A DNA stretch of 32,418 bases from Paludibacteraceae bacterium (GCA_024401535.1 JAKSKX010000024.1:1-32418), one strand, 5' to 3'; shown: positions 22,676 through 30,596, counted from the stretch's first letter. Program-made: numbers and translations. The notes: generated by a model from the letters alone, not told the origin.

Positions 22676-24499
22676 TTAGTAAGAGTACATGAACTCTATT
22701 TGCTTTGCGTAGTTCTGGTTGATTACTTTTCGCTTCAGCTTCAAAGTCAAAGTCAGCTCGCCAGAATCGGAAGTGAAAGGCTTGGCCAGAAGAGTAAACC
22801 TCTTGACCTGTTCGTATGAAGCAAGTTCAGTCTGGATTTCCACAAGTCTTTCCTCAAACAACTTCTTGATTTTCTCGTTCTCAACCAATTCCTCGTTACT
22901 GTTGAACGAAATGTTGTTAGTCTCTGCGTACTCTCTCAACGCAACAAAGTCGGGAACAATAAGCGCAGTCACAAACTTCCTGTCATTTCCAATTACGGCA
23001 GTCTGGTCGATATATTTGTCTGCATTCAACAGATTTTCAATCTGCTGCGGTGCAATGTACTTTCCGTTTGAAGTCTTGAACAAGTCCTTGATTCTCTCGG
23101 TGATGTAAAGTAGGCCGTTCTCGAACTTTCCGGCATCGCCAGTGTGGAACCAACCGTCCTTGAAAGTCTCTGCATTGATTTCAGGCTTGTTGTAGTAGCC
23201 TTTCGCAATAAGTCCGCCCTTGATTAGAATCTCGTCATTCTCGCCAATCTTTACTTCAAGTTCAGGCATAAGCTTTCCGACACTGCTCAACTCGTAGTCC
23301 TTGAACTGCTGATAGCAGGCAACTGTTGCCGTTGTCTCTGTCAAGCCATAACCAACAACAATAGGGAAGCCTAGAGACTGAAGGAACTCGTTGACTTGGT
23401 CTGAAAGCGCAGAACCGGCGCAAGGCAAGAAAGTAGCTTTGTCAAGACCTATCTTCTTCTTAACTAATTTGAATAAAGTGGCGCTATAAAACTTGTACTT
23501 CATCTCGAGAAGCGAAGGTACGCTCTTGCCAAGACGCTTGTAGTCAAGGTTTCTTCTTTTTCCGACCTTTATTGCATGGAGCATAAGCGACTTAACAGGA
23601 AAATGGAACTTCTCGATTTTCTCGTTTACTCCGGCATAGACTTTTTCCCAGAATCGAGGCACGGCGCACATCATGTTCGGGTGAGTTTCTGCGATTGCCG
23701 AGGTAATCTCCTTCGGGTTAGTGTTCACATAAATCATTCCGCCTCTGCTTAGCACGAAATAGTCCCATGCTCGCTCGAAAATGTGGCTCGATGGAAGAAA
23801 CATCATCGAAGTCTGAGTCTCGTCAACATTAGGCATAACCTGAGAATGCACCTTCATCTGGTGTGCATAATTCGAGTGCGTAATCATAACACCCTTTGGC
23901 TCGCCACTTGTTCCGGAAGTATAGATTAGTGTTGCCAAATCGTCATCGTTCAAGGCAGAGACACGTGCTTCAACCAGCGCCTTCATCTCTTCTTCCCCTA
24001 GCTGACGAGACGAAAGAGATTTTCCAACAAGGTCGCCTATTGTGACTGAACTGTCATCGTCCGCCACCTTTATGTTTTTGGAAATAGTAACAATGCGCTT
24101 CAAGACATCTGACTCTCTCAGAACTTTCATTGCCTGGTCATATTGGTACTGTTCCCCGACAAACATTACCTTGCAGCCTGCATCATTCACAATATAGGCC
24201 ACCTGCTCTGCCGAGGAGGTTGCATAAAGCGGAACTGCTACGGCGCGGATCTTCTGACAAGCCAAGTCAATGACAATGGTTTCAACCATATTCTGGGAGA
24301 AGATGGCCACCTTGTCCTGAACAGCGACCTCAAGAACGCACAGCATGGCGTTGGCCAGCGCATCAACCCTTGCGCTCAGTTCGGTCCATGAAATGCCGAG
24401 CCATTTGTTTCGTGCCGAGTCCCTATATGACAAGGCTGTTTTATCCCCGTATTTTCCTGCTCCTTCCGAAGCCAACCTACCTAAATGAAATGAACCCAT
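22676..24499 (-). CDS. fadD: Long-chain fatty acid-CoA ligase (AMP-forming)
   Basis: 607 residues from ATG 24499 (MGSFHLGRLASEGAGKYGDK). The frame is open upstream to an ATG at 24574, but a perfect -7 box at 24560-24567 would place the transcript start downstream of that codon, so 24499 is preferred. ANL-superfamily motifs: P-loop YTSGTSGEPKG (193-203), VGYGLTETTATVACY, GWFHTGDAGKFENGLLYITERIKDLFKTSNGKYIAPQQIEN, and ELTLTLKLKRKVINQNYAKQIEFMY at the C-terminus. It activates fatty acids to acyl-CoA through an acyl-AMP, peripherally at the inner membrane. Monocistronic. Tandem CGGACAAA repeats lie 50-80 bases upstream of the -7 box. Confidence 0.93.
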   Translation of the reverse strand: MGSFHLGRLASEGAGKYGDKTALSYRDSARNKWLGISWTELSARVDALANAMLCVLEVAVQDKVAIFSQNMVETIVIDLACQKIRAVAVPLYATSSAEQVAYIVNDAGCKVMFVGEQYQYDQAMKVLRESDVLKRIVTISKNIKVADDDSSVTIGDLVGKSLSSRQLGEEEMKALVEARVSALNDDDLATLIYTSGTSGEPKGVMITHSNYAHQMKVHSQVMPNVDETQTSMMFLPSSHIFERAWDYFVLSRGGMIYVNTNPKEITSAIAETHPNMMCAVPRFWEKVYAGVNEKIEKFHFPVKSLMLHAIKVGKRRNLDYKRLGKSVPSLLEMKYKFYSATLFKLVKKKIGLDKATFLPCAGSALSDQVNEFLQSLGFPIVVGYGLTETTATVACYQQFKDYELSSVGKLMPELEVKIGENDEILIKGGLIAKGYYNKPEINAETFKDGWFHTGDAGKFENGLLYITERIKDLFKTSNGKYIAPQQIENLLNADKYIDQTAVIGNDRKFVTALIVPDFVALREYAETNNISFNSNEELVENEKIKKLFEERLVEIQTELASYEQVKRFTLLAKPFTSDSGELTLTLKLKRKVINQNYAKQIEFMYSY

Positions 24500-24559
24500 A
24501 TTCAAAGTTTTCTGTGCAGAGGCTGTGAGCCTGCCACAGTCCGCACTGTTAAACGGGTG

Positions 24560-24642
24560 CAAAGTTACAAACAATTTTCAAACAAATAGTTTTACAAGAA
24601 ACTATTTTTGAACGTTTGTCCGGACTTAATCGGTTTTGTCCG
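24560..24642 (-). promoter_or_regulatory. Acyl-CoA synthetase promoter with upstream tandem CGGACAAA repeats
   Basis: The -7 box TAACTTTG lies at 24567-24560 on the minus strand, without a -33 TTTG at the usual distance. Upstream are CGGACAAAC (24622-24614) and CGGACAAAA (24642-24634), 20 bases apart and in the same orientation as the gene. A missing -33 box with upstream tandem sites suggests an activator-dependent promoter. Confidence 0.45.
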
Positions 24643-24772
24643 CTTTAATTAACGGGCATTTCAAACGTAACTAACCCAGATAAAATTTCTAAAACTTCAA
24701 AATCTTAAAATTCAACACATGTTCAAGACTTAACAAATTTGCGTTAGCTTTGACTTCTTTGAACTTCGACTT

Positions 24773-25723
24773 TTACCTCATTTCCTTTACATCTACAAGC
24801 TTGTGGACGATGGCATAGACAGTCAGTCCAGCCGCACTGTGAATGTCAAGTTTCTTTGCTATGTTTCGCCTGTGCGTTATAACTGTATTGGTTGAAATAC
24901 AGAGGTTTTCAGCTATTTCCTTGTTGGAAAGTCCAAGCACAACGCCCTTTACAACGTCAATTTCCCTTTCGCTCAAATCGTCATCCTCGGAAGCCACTGC
25001 TGGGGAATTTCCGAAAATATTTGTGGTGCTGCTTTCATCTAGCTTTTTCTCGACTAGTTCAATAGCCGGAGCAAAGATTGCGTCCTCGACTTTTGCGTGC
25101 AGAGCGAGCCACTCCTGGTTGTTGTAAATGTCATAGAGAGTCGCCATTAGTTGGTTGTTTCTCTGTTTGTCTGGTGGAAGATATTGAATAATGAAAGTCT
25201 TCAATTCCTTGAGAATCAAATCAGTTTGCGTGTGATTTCTTTCATAATCTGCAACCGAGTACTTACGGTTTCTCTCTCCACGAAGCAAAGCCTCAACGTA
25301 TGGGAAAAGATTTTCTTCCTCGTACTTCATGTGGTTTGTAACCGCACTTGCATATTCGTCGTAGCAGTCAATAATAATCTTTGCCATTGGGTCATAAACT
25401 GAAAGCGACTCAGTTAGTTCCCTGCGTATGAAAGGAAGCTGGAAGCCTAGATAATAGGTGTGGCTCGCCTTCAAATAGCGCATCAGCGTGTCAACAGACA
25501 GCTTAGCATGGTTAATCTCTCGGACAGAGCCATTCATTGTAAAGTTCACAACCGTAAGAAATGTGTAGGTATCAACGTCGTTGTCCTTGCAAACCTCTTC
25601 GACCGTCTTGTCCTCGAAACCAAGATTTATGCCGAAGCAACCCAATGACTGAAGCACATTGTAGTTGTCCTTGATGAGCATAATCATTTTATCTGAGGAT
25701 TCGTAAATTTTCTGACTGTACAT
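24773..25723 (-). CDS. ScdA/hemerythrin-like di-iron domain fused to LuxR-type HTH regulator
   Basis: 316 residues from ATG 25723. An upstream ATG at 25753 lies within the -7 box and is unlikely. Residues 1-62 resemble the ScdA/RIC N-domain (GINLGFEDKTVEEVCKDNDVD). Residues about 80-230 are a hemerythrin-like helical bundle with candidate iron ligands His88 (KASHTY), His131 and Glu135 (NHMKYEEENLFPY), His164 (RNHTQTD), and His209 and Glu213 (LHAKVED). The C-terminal 247-310 is a GerE/LuxR HTH (LSEREIDVVKGVVLGLSNKEIAENLCISTNTVITHRRNIAKKL). This suggests a transcription factor sensing O2, NO, redox state or iron through a di-iron centre. It lies just downstream of the iron-uptake genes. Metal binding is inferred from ligand spacing. 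Confidence 0.85.
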   Translation of the reverse strand: MYSQKIYESSDKMIMLIKDNYNVLQSLGCFGINLGFEDKTVEEVCKDNDVDTYTFLTVVNFTMNGSVREINHAKLSVDTLMRYLKASHTYYLGFQLPFIRRELTESLSVYDPMAKIIIDCYDEYASAVTNHMKYEEENLFPYVEALLRGERNRKYSVADYERNHTQTDLILKELKTFIIQYLPPDKQRNNQLMATLYDIYNNQEWLALHAKVEDAIFAPAIELVEKKLDESSTTNIFGNSPAVASEDDDLSEREIDVVKGVVLGLSNKEIAENLCISTNTVITHRRNIAKKLDIHSAAGLTVYAIVHKLVDVKEMR

Positions 25724-25750
25724 AATGAAAATTTTTTCGGTTGCCAATGG

Positions 25751-25758
25751 CAAAGGTA
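25751..25758 (-). promoter_or_regulatory. -7 promoter element of the HHE-LuxR regulator
   Basis: Minus-strand TACCTTTG matches TAnnTTTG and overlaps the upstream alternative ATG. This argues for translation from 25723 with a leader of about 20 nt. No -33 TTTG lies at standard spacing (one lies 12 nt away). Confidence 0.4.
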
Positions 25759-25780
25759 GTGAAAAATCAGCAAATTGGAA

Positions 25781-27409
25781 CTAAATTGACTCAAGGAATT
25801 TGACAATGGCGTCACGCTCCTCCTTTGTCAAGTTGCGGAACTTCTCGACAGATTCCCTAGCGTCGCTCTTTTCACCGCCGTGCCACATTATTGACTCGAG
25901 CGTATTTCTTGCACGACAGTCATGAAGTCTATCCTCTCCGCCAGTACAAAGCTTGCTCAAGCCTCTTCCCCACAAAGGCGTAGTTCTGCACCATCCCGTA
26001 CGAATATCGTTCTCCATCATTAGTCTGTGCTGAACCATGTCGGTGTATGGCCAAATCTTCTGGTTTGGGTAACGAGGCATGTCTGCATTTGTGAAAGTTC
26101 CATTAGGGTCTTGAATGTCGTCCTCCCCAGTCTGCCATGAAGGGCGGTGGCACTGCGCACAGCCAATCTGCTTGAACTTTCGCATTCCTTTCTGCACTTG
26201 AGCATCGTTCAAGTCACGAGCGGCAGGAACAGCAAGTCCTCTGTGCCAAACCATAAAGTCCTTGTAGTCAGCGTCTTTCATTTCAGGCTCTGCAATATTC
26301 TTTCCGTCAGCCTTTCCCATTAGGTAGCGGTAAATGTCTGCCTCAACACCTGCAGCAGTCCTTTCCTCTGGGAAATAGTCATAGAATGAAGCCTGGACGT
26401 CTGGATCCTGGCTTGAAACCTTTGCATAGGTTGCAGTCATGTAGTGGTATTTTCTGTCGCTTCGAGTTACGTTAGTAATGTTCCACACTGCATTCGCACC
26501 GGCAGCGTCAAGCAAAGGTCCACGGGAAAGAGCATAGGTAAACCTTCTGACGTAAGGCTTTCCAGTCAAGCCTTTGTAATAGCTCGCCCAAGTTCCGGCG
26601 CCGGCGTCCCACATCGCAGGATTAAGCTCGACGTATGGAGATTCTTTCTTCCACTGCGCAGTAATAGAGTCGTCTGGAATTGCATCAATAAGTCCAGTTC
26701 CATAGATTCCGATTGTCGATTCAAGTCGCACTTCTATGTCCTCGTATGGAATTTGCACAGTCTCACCGTTACGAGTTCCCTCAAGAGGCACATAGAAGGC
26801 AGATTCTGGAATAGTGACTTCAGGATAAATCAAGTCGTACATTTCTCCATCAGGGAAAGCGTTGCCGTGGTCGTCAGTGAAGTGCTTCCAGTTAATCTTG
26901 ATTTGAGTTTCGTCAATAGGCGCCTTGAACGGCTTTACAGCGAGTGTCTGCGGCATTCCCGTAATTGAAGTTAGGTAGCCGTTGGTCTTTTTGTCATAAA
27001 TAACCAAGAGGTAGCCGTTTCCCATCTCGTTGGCGCGGTACTCGATTTGTCTCTTACCATGTCCGTAGTTCGGGTGGCAGTAAAGACAGCCTTTTCTCAC
27101 CATAAGCGGACCAAGTCCGGAAAACGCAGTACCCTTCTCTTGAACGTAGTCGCGCTCGAACAAAGTTTCGCCGTACTTGAACATCGAATAGAATCCCTGC
27201 TGCTCCACTGCTGGGGATGGCTGTTGGTATGCAGAAGCTGAAAAAGTGAATGATGTACCCAACTTTCCGCCGGAATAAGTCATCTCCTCTACCTCGCTCT
27301 TTGTTAGCGGAGTAAAGTCAACTTTTTCGCAAACAACTTCGTCGTCAACACAGCCGGAAAAGGCAAGCGCAGACAAAGCAAAACAACCGTATTTACTAAA
27401 GCTCTTCAT
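25781..27409 (-). CDS. Di-heme oxidoreductase lipoprotein (DHOR/DUF1111 family)
   Basis: 542 residues. Lipoprotein signal ending ALAFSGC (Cys20). Two c-type heme sites: CLYCH (108-112) and CAQCH (417-421), in the DHOR arrangement of an early and a late heme. The C-terminus carries the family signature: RTTPLWGRGLSKL, GGEDRLHDCRARNTLESIMWHGGE and LTKEERDAIVKFLESI. The normal LHDGRA is LHDCRA here. The protein should sit in the periplasm or on the outer membrane and do electron transfer. Such proteins are commonly encoded with imelysins in bacterial iron-uptake loci, where they may act on iron redox state. It has its own promoter and operator region and is separated from the imelysin gene by a terminator, so it is a distinct transcript. 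Confidence 0.92.
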   Translation of the reverse strand: MKSFSKYGCFALSALAFSGCVDDEVVCEKVDFTPLTKSEVEEMTYSGGKLGTSFTFSASAYQQPSPAVEQQGFYSMFKYGETLFERDYVQEKGTAFSGLGPLMVRKGCLYCHPNYGHGKRQIEYRANEMGNGYLLVIYDKKTNGYLTSITGMPQTLAVKPFKAPIDETQIKINWKHFTDDHGNAFPDGEMYDLIYPEVTIPESAFYVPLEGTRNGETVQIPYEDIEVRLESTIGIYGTGLIDAIPDDSITAQWKKESPYVELNPAMWDAGAGTWASYYKGLTGKPYVRRFTYALSRGPLLDAAGANAVWNITNVTRSDRKYHYMTATYAKVSSQDPDVQASFYDYFPEERTAAGVEADIYRYLMGKADGKNIAEPEMKDADYKDFMVWHRGLAVPAARDLNDAQVQKGMRKFKQIGCAQCHRPSWQTGEDDIQDPNGTFTNADMPRYPNQKIWPYTDMVQHRLMMENDIRTGWCRTTPLWGRGLSKLCTGGEDRLHDCRARNTLESIMWHGGEKSDARESVEKFRNLTKEERDAIVKFLESI

Positions 27410-27430
27410 TTTTTATCTTAATTTTGGATG

Positions 27431-27462
27431 CAAAATTCGTCAGATTCGCAAAAAAGGGCAAT
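27431..27462 (-). promoter_or_regulatory. Promoter of the di-heme oxidoreductase gene
   Basis: Minus strand: ATTG (27462-27459), 20 nt, GAATTTTG (27438-27431). The spacer contains TTTTTTGCGAAT. The same boxes, spacing and spacer core occur upstream of the porin gene. The predicted leader is only about 15 nt. Confidence 0.5.
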
Positions 27463-27511
27463 ACTCACAATTAGGTATTTTGGGGAAGCCGCATACCTAA
27501 ACATGAGTATT
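27460..27511. promoter_or_regulatory. Double palindromic operator upstream of the di-heme oxidoreductase gene
   Basis: Two 20-base units, 27460-27479 (AATACTCA...TAGGTATT) and 27492-27511 (CATACCTA...TGAGTATT), are inverted copies of one another (16 of 20 match) and each is itself an imperfect dyad. The inner halves form a perfect TTAGGTAT/ATACCTAA pair with 14 bases between. The first unit overlaps the -33 box, as expected for a repressor. The TTAGGT half resembles DtxR/IdeR-type iron boxes, which would fit the iron genes; the regulator is not identified. Confidence 0.5.
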
Positions 27512-27514
27512 ATG

Positions 27515-27551
27515 AAAAAGAAAAGGCCGGCTCGATTAAACGAACCAGCCT
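27515..27551 (-). terminator. Imelysin gene terminator
   Basis: AGGCCGGCTCG (27524-27534) pairs with CGAACCAGCCT (27541-27551): 11 bp with two G-U pairs on the transcript and a 6 nt loop. It is followed on the minus strand by TTTTCTTTTT. It separates the imelysin gene from the di-heme oxidoreductase gene. Confidence 0.85.
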
Positions 27552-27601
27552 GAAAGAAAAAGATGTATATTACTGAATTGAAGTCAGGTAGGACTTATTT
27601 C

Positions 27602-28726
27602 CTAGTTCAACGCGTCACTTAGTGCAGACAAAGACTCGTCAAAAGCCTTGATTGCTTCGATTGCATCCTTTGCAGTCTGGTCGTTGTAGTTTACAACAAA
27701 AGGCTTCTTCATTGCCTTCACCTTTGAAAGCGCATTCTGAAGTGCGTCGTCGCAAGCCTTAGCTTGAGCCGGGCAGTTCTTCTGTGCGTATGACATAACA
27801 GAATTTACTGCAGGTGTAGTTGCATTCAAACCTCCATACAAAGCGTACTGGCAGGAAAGAATGTTGTCGTAAAAGTCAGTAATTGAGTTGTAAGCATTAG
27901 GAGACTCGATGTAGTTCACATCCTCACCTAGAGTCGGTTTTCCAATCTTTGCGCTTGCAACCTCGTCGGCAATGTCCTTGCATCCGTCAATAATCTGGCG
28001 AACGGCAAGAAGCGGCGTTCTGTAAAGGCTTCCTGCATTTCCAGCCTCTCTCATATACTCTCCGAAGTCATCGTTTGGTTCCATCTCGGCCTCCTCAAGA
28101 AGTTCCTTGCGTTCTGCACCAACTTTGTCAAGTCCAGCCCATGAAGCCTCTAGTCTGACTGAAGAAAGGTACAAATCCTCTGACACCAACTGTGCGTATG
28201 CTATTTCCTTTGCAGTAAGTTCTGCGAACGAACGAGCCGAACCATTACGGAAAATCAAATACTCAAGAGCATGGAAACCTGTCAAATTCTGTCCTGTCGC
28301 AATGATTTCCGACATAGAGTTAAGGCTGTTCTCGTCCTCTGGATCAAACTTTGCGATGTTTGAGTTAAAGGCGGCGGCATCGAAAGGCCAAGTGTCGATG
28401 TGAGGGTCAATACCGTAGCTTGAAGCAGCACCGAAAAGGAAAGCCTCGCTCCACTCCCAGTACTGGCGAGCGCTTTTCCAGTCCTCGCAAACCTTGTTCA
28501 AATCCTCTTGCGAAGACATTGCAGACAAATCCTCCATCAAAGTCTCGCACTTGTCTGCCAACCCCTTGTAAGTCTTGATTACAGTGTTGTCAACAAAGTT
28601 TGACGAAACCGAAAGTAACTCACTTGACGAAGATTTTGACTCGTTCTTTTCGTCATCATCGTCACAACTTGCCATAAAACCTGTCATAGCCAAAGCCATG
28701 ACTCCTGCTTTGAATAAATTTTTCAT
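27602..28726 (-). CDS. Imelysin-family lipoprotein (peptidase M75-like, iron uptake)
   Basis: 374 residues. Lipoprotein signal MKNLFKAGVMALAMTGFMASC with Cys21, followed by an acidic/Ser linker. The imelysin fold shows the diagnostic GxHxxE motif as GFHALE (150-155) in TGFHALEYLIFRNG, WEWSEAFLFGAASSYGIDPHIDTWPFD (about 90-116) and the late helix PLLAVRQIIDGCKDIADEV. Imelysins (IrpA, EfeO-related) bind iron in the periplasm or at the outer membrane; protease activity is doubtful. No clear promoter was seen upstream, so it probably shares the transcript of the porin gene (about 290 nt gap). It ends at a strong terminator. It is part of the porin/imelysin/di-heme oxidoreductase set. Confidence 0.92.
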   Translation of the reverse strand: MKNLFKAGVMALAMTGFMASCDDDDEKNESKSSSSELLSVSSNFVDNTVIKTYKGLADKCETLMEDLSAMSSQEDLNKVCEDWKSARQYWEWSEAFLFGAASSYGIDPHIDTWPFDAAAFNSNIAKFDPEDENSLNSMSEIIATGQNLTGFHALEYLIFRNGSARSFAELTAKEIAYAQLVSEDLYLSSVRLEASWAGLDKVGAERKELLEEAEMEPNDDFGEYMREAGNAGSLYRTPLLAVRQIIDGCKDIADEVASAKIGKPTLGEDVNYIESPNAYNSITDFYDNILSCQYALYGGLNATTPAVNSVMSYAQKNCPAQAKACDDALQNALSKVKAMKKPFVVNYNDQTAKDAIEAIKAFDESLSALSDALN

Positions 28727-29012
28727 TATCGTTGTTTTTTATATTATTTTTCAATCATAGACAAATTCTTGCCCTCAAACAAACTTAAAAATCAATACCA
28801 ATTAGTTTTTGCAGCCTTTCTAAAAACTCATTTGACGGGGGAGATTAAATTTTGCTCAATTTTAAGCCTACAATTTTGCACAAGCCATACTTACACGCAA
28901 ATATGATGTTCAAAATTTTGAATGTTTTGTATTTGACGTTTTTTCTGCAATCTAACAGCTCGACTTCGAGAACTAAAAGATTTCAAAAAACAAACTCAAA
29001 GTATCTTTCCAA
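28727..29012. other. Spacer between the porin and imelysin genes
   Basis: AT-rich, without coding character. It contains a perfect 14-base palindrome TTCAAAATTTTGAA at 28909-28922. No full promoter was found for the imelysin gene (the best -7 candidate, CATATTTG near 28900, has one mismatch) and no U-tract terminator for the porin gene. Confidence 0.4.
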
Positions 29013-30362
29013 CTACTTTATGAACCAACCGACAAAAGTTACGCCCAAAGAAATGCTTGGTTCGTCATTGTATTGGCCGAGAGGCTCGTCCGTATGGCCT
29101 ACATGGGTGTTGTTTGCATTTGCAGCACTTTCATCCATGTCGTTTAGGTATCTCTTCGAATACTCAGCCTTGACTATCACACCGTTTACAGGCATATAGT
29201 TAAGGCCTACTGCAAAACGATTCTTTCCGCACCAGTTGTATGACTCTTTCTGAGAACCCTCTAACATCGAGTCATAGTACTCGTAAGCACCGAACAGGTA
29301 AAGTTTCTGCTTTGCCTCTGCCTTTGGCACAACAGAAAGCATATTCCAACCGAGTTCAAGGGAAGTTGCAAGAGCAGACTCTCCGACAGGCTGATGTTTG
29401 CTAGGCGAACCATCTTGGCCATGATGCAGAGGCAAAGTGTTGTTGAATTCAGTAATAGTCTGCGCATCTCCCAAATGAGCGTATGTAGCACCGCCACGAA
29501 CAATCCAGGCGCCTCGGTTGACATAGAAGTCAAGCGAACCTATTCCAAGTCTGCCCTTAACGTCGTCATATTTTGCACTTGGATGAGCAAGAGTGTTTTT
29601 GAAAGTTCTGCCAAGATAACCGCTTAGAGAAAGTCTTACTCCGTCTGCAGGCTTGACTGTGACTCTCGTCGCAGCAGCATAGGAATTCGCAATCTTGAAC
29701 TCGTAGGGCGAAACGCAGCCATAATGAACAAAGTTCTCCGAGCCGAACCTCTCGGAATCAAGTCCGGAAAGGAACTGCATCTCATAGTTCACATATTTTG
29801 TCTTGCCCCAAAATGAAAGGCCTACCTGATGCCATGTATTAGGCAGAATGCTTGACTCGCCCTCGTGTCGATATACTGTAAAGAACTCGTTAGGCATGTG
29901 GTAGGCGTTTGCCTGACCTACGGGAACAACGATTTCTCCGGCACGTATGTTGAACATTCCCTGCTTGAAAGCCTTGTTTACCCATAGCTGTTCCAACGCC
30001 ACTTCTCCACCCTTTTCAACCTCAGCTTCATATTCACCACTCTCGTCAGCCTCGTATTCGACTGCGCTTTCTGTTCCACCATGTTCGAACTCAATCTCCA
30101 TTCCTACGCTCCACCCTTTGCCGAAATCATATCCCATGTTTATAGCCATGTGGGGAAGGTCGAAACGCCCGTGGCTTGCATCATCCTTATGCTCGTATGG
30201 ATATTTGTAGCGATAGATGTTGTCACTATAGAAATTGCGAGTCATTACCGCCTCGCCGTATGCACCGAGATTAAATTTTCTTTTTACAGAGTCTTCTTCC
30301 GCCATCACAGAGACAAAAGACGACATTAAAGCACTCGTCAAAATAAGTTTTACAGAATCCAT
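29013..30362 (-). CDS. Outer-membrane beta-barrel protein (porin-like) of the iron cluster
   Basis: 449 residues from ATG 30362; an in-frame TTG three codons earlier is less likely. Signal peptide MDSVKLILTSALMSSFVSVMA. The mature protein has alternating amphipathic strands: KRKFNLGAYGEAVMTRNFY, MAINMGYDFGKGWSVGMEIEFEHG, TRVTVKPADGVRLSLSGYLGRT, RFAVGLNYMPVNGVIVKAEYSKRYL and a final strand SISLGVTFVGWFIK. This fits a 14-18-strand porin of the kind found with imelysin genes in Bacteroidota. It would pass iron or a chelate across the outer membrane. No TonB box or plug domain is visible, so it is not a TonB-dependent receptor. It has a promoter like that of the di-heme oxidoreductase gene, and a leader with a CGAGTGC/GCACTCG hairpin. 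Confidence 0.85.
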   Translation of the reverse strand: MDSVKLILTSALMSSFVSVMAEEDSVKRKFNLGAYGEAVMTRNFYSDNIYRYKYPYEHKDDASHGRFDLPHMAINMGYDFGKGWSVGMEIEFEHGGTESAVEYEADESGEYEAEVEKGGEVALEQLWVNKAFKQGMFNIRAGEIVVPVGQANAYHMPNEFFTVYRHEGESSILPNTWHQVGLSFWGKTKYVNYEMQFLSGLDSERFGSENFVHYGCVSPYEFKIANSYAAATRVTVKPADGVRLSLSGYLGRTFKNTLAHPSAKYDDVKGRLGIGSLDFYVNRGAWIVRGGATYAHLGDAQTITEFNNTLPLHHGQDGSPSKHQPVGESALATSLELGWNMLSVVPKAEAKQKLYLFGAYEYYDSMLEGSQKESYNWCGKNRFAVGLNYMPVNGVIVKAEYSKRYLNDMDESAANANNTHVGHTDEPLGQYNDEPSISLGVTFVGWFIK

Positions 30363-30391
30363 TACTACCAATGTATTTTACTCTTTATTTT

Positions 30392-30439
30392 CGAGTGCAA
30401 AGTTTATATCGCACTCGTATTTATTTCGAGTGCAAAGTT
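30392..30439. repeat. CGAGTGC repeats in the porin leader/promoter
   Basis: CGAGTGCAAAGTT occurs at 30392-30404 and 30427-30439, 35 bases apart. Both copies are preceded by TTTATTT. Between them lies the inverted core GCACTCG (30411-30417). The middle copy can pair with either flank, giving two mutually exclusive hairpins. The distal copy contains the -7 box; the proximal copy and the middle copy form a 7 bp stem in the mRNA leader. Confidence 0.6.
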
Positions 30440-30481
30440 CCCTCTATTCGCAAAAGTGGGCAATACCTAAAAATTATGATT
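30433..30481 (-). promoter_or_regulatory. Porin promoter with overlapping operator half-site
   Basis: Minus strand: ATTG (30464-30461), 20 nt, GAACTTTG (30440-30433), with spacer core CTTTTGCGAAT as in the di-heme oxidoreductase promoter. The -33 box overlaps AATACCTA (30462-30469), the same half-site as in the 27460-27511 operator, with a poorer second half at 30474-30481. Predicted leader about 65 nt. Confidence 0.5.
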
Positions 30482-30563
30482 TTGAATTCTCTCAGTCATA
30501 ATATGTAGGTAGTGTGAGAAAAAACAGAGACAAAAACAAATCATGTGCAATAATTATGAAATT

Positions 30564-30596
30564 CTTGAATTATACGAACAATTATTTCTATATTTG
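30564..30596 (+). promoter_or_regulatory. Promoter of the plus-strand esterase gene
   Basis: CTTG (30564-30567), 21 nt, TATATTTG (30589-30596, a full TAnnTTTG match). The predicted start near 30603 gives a leader of about 30 nt. Confidence 0.5.
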
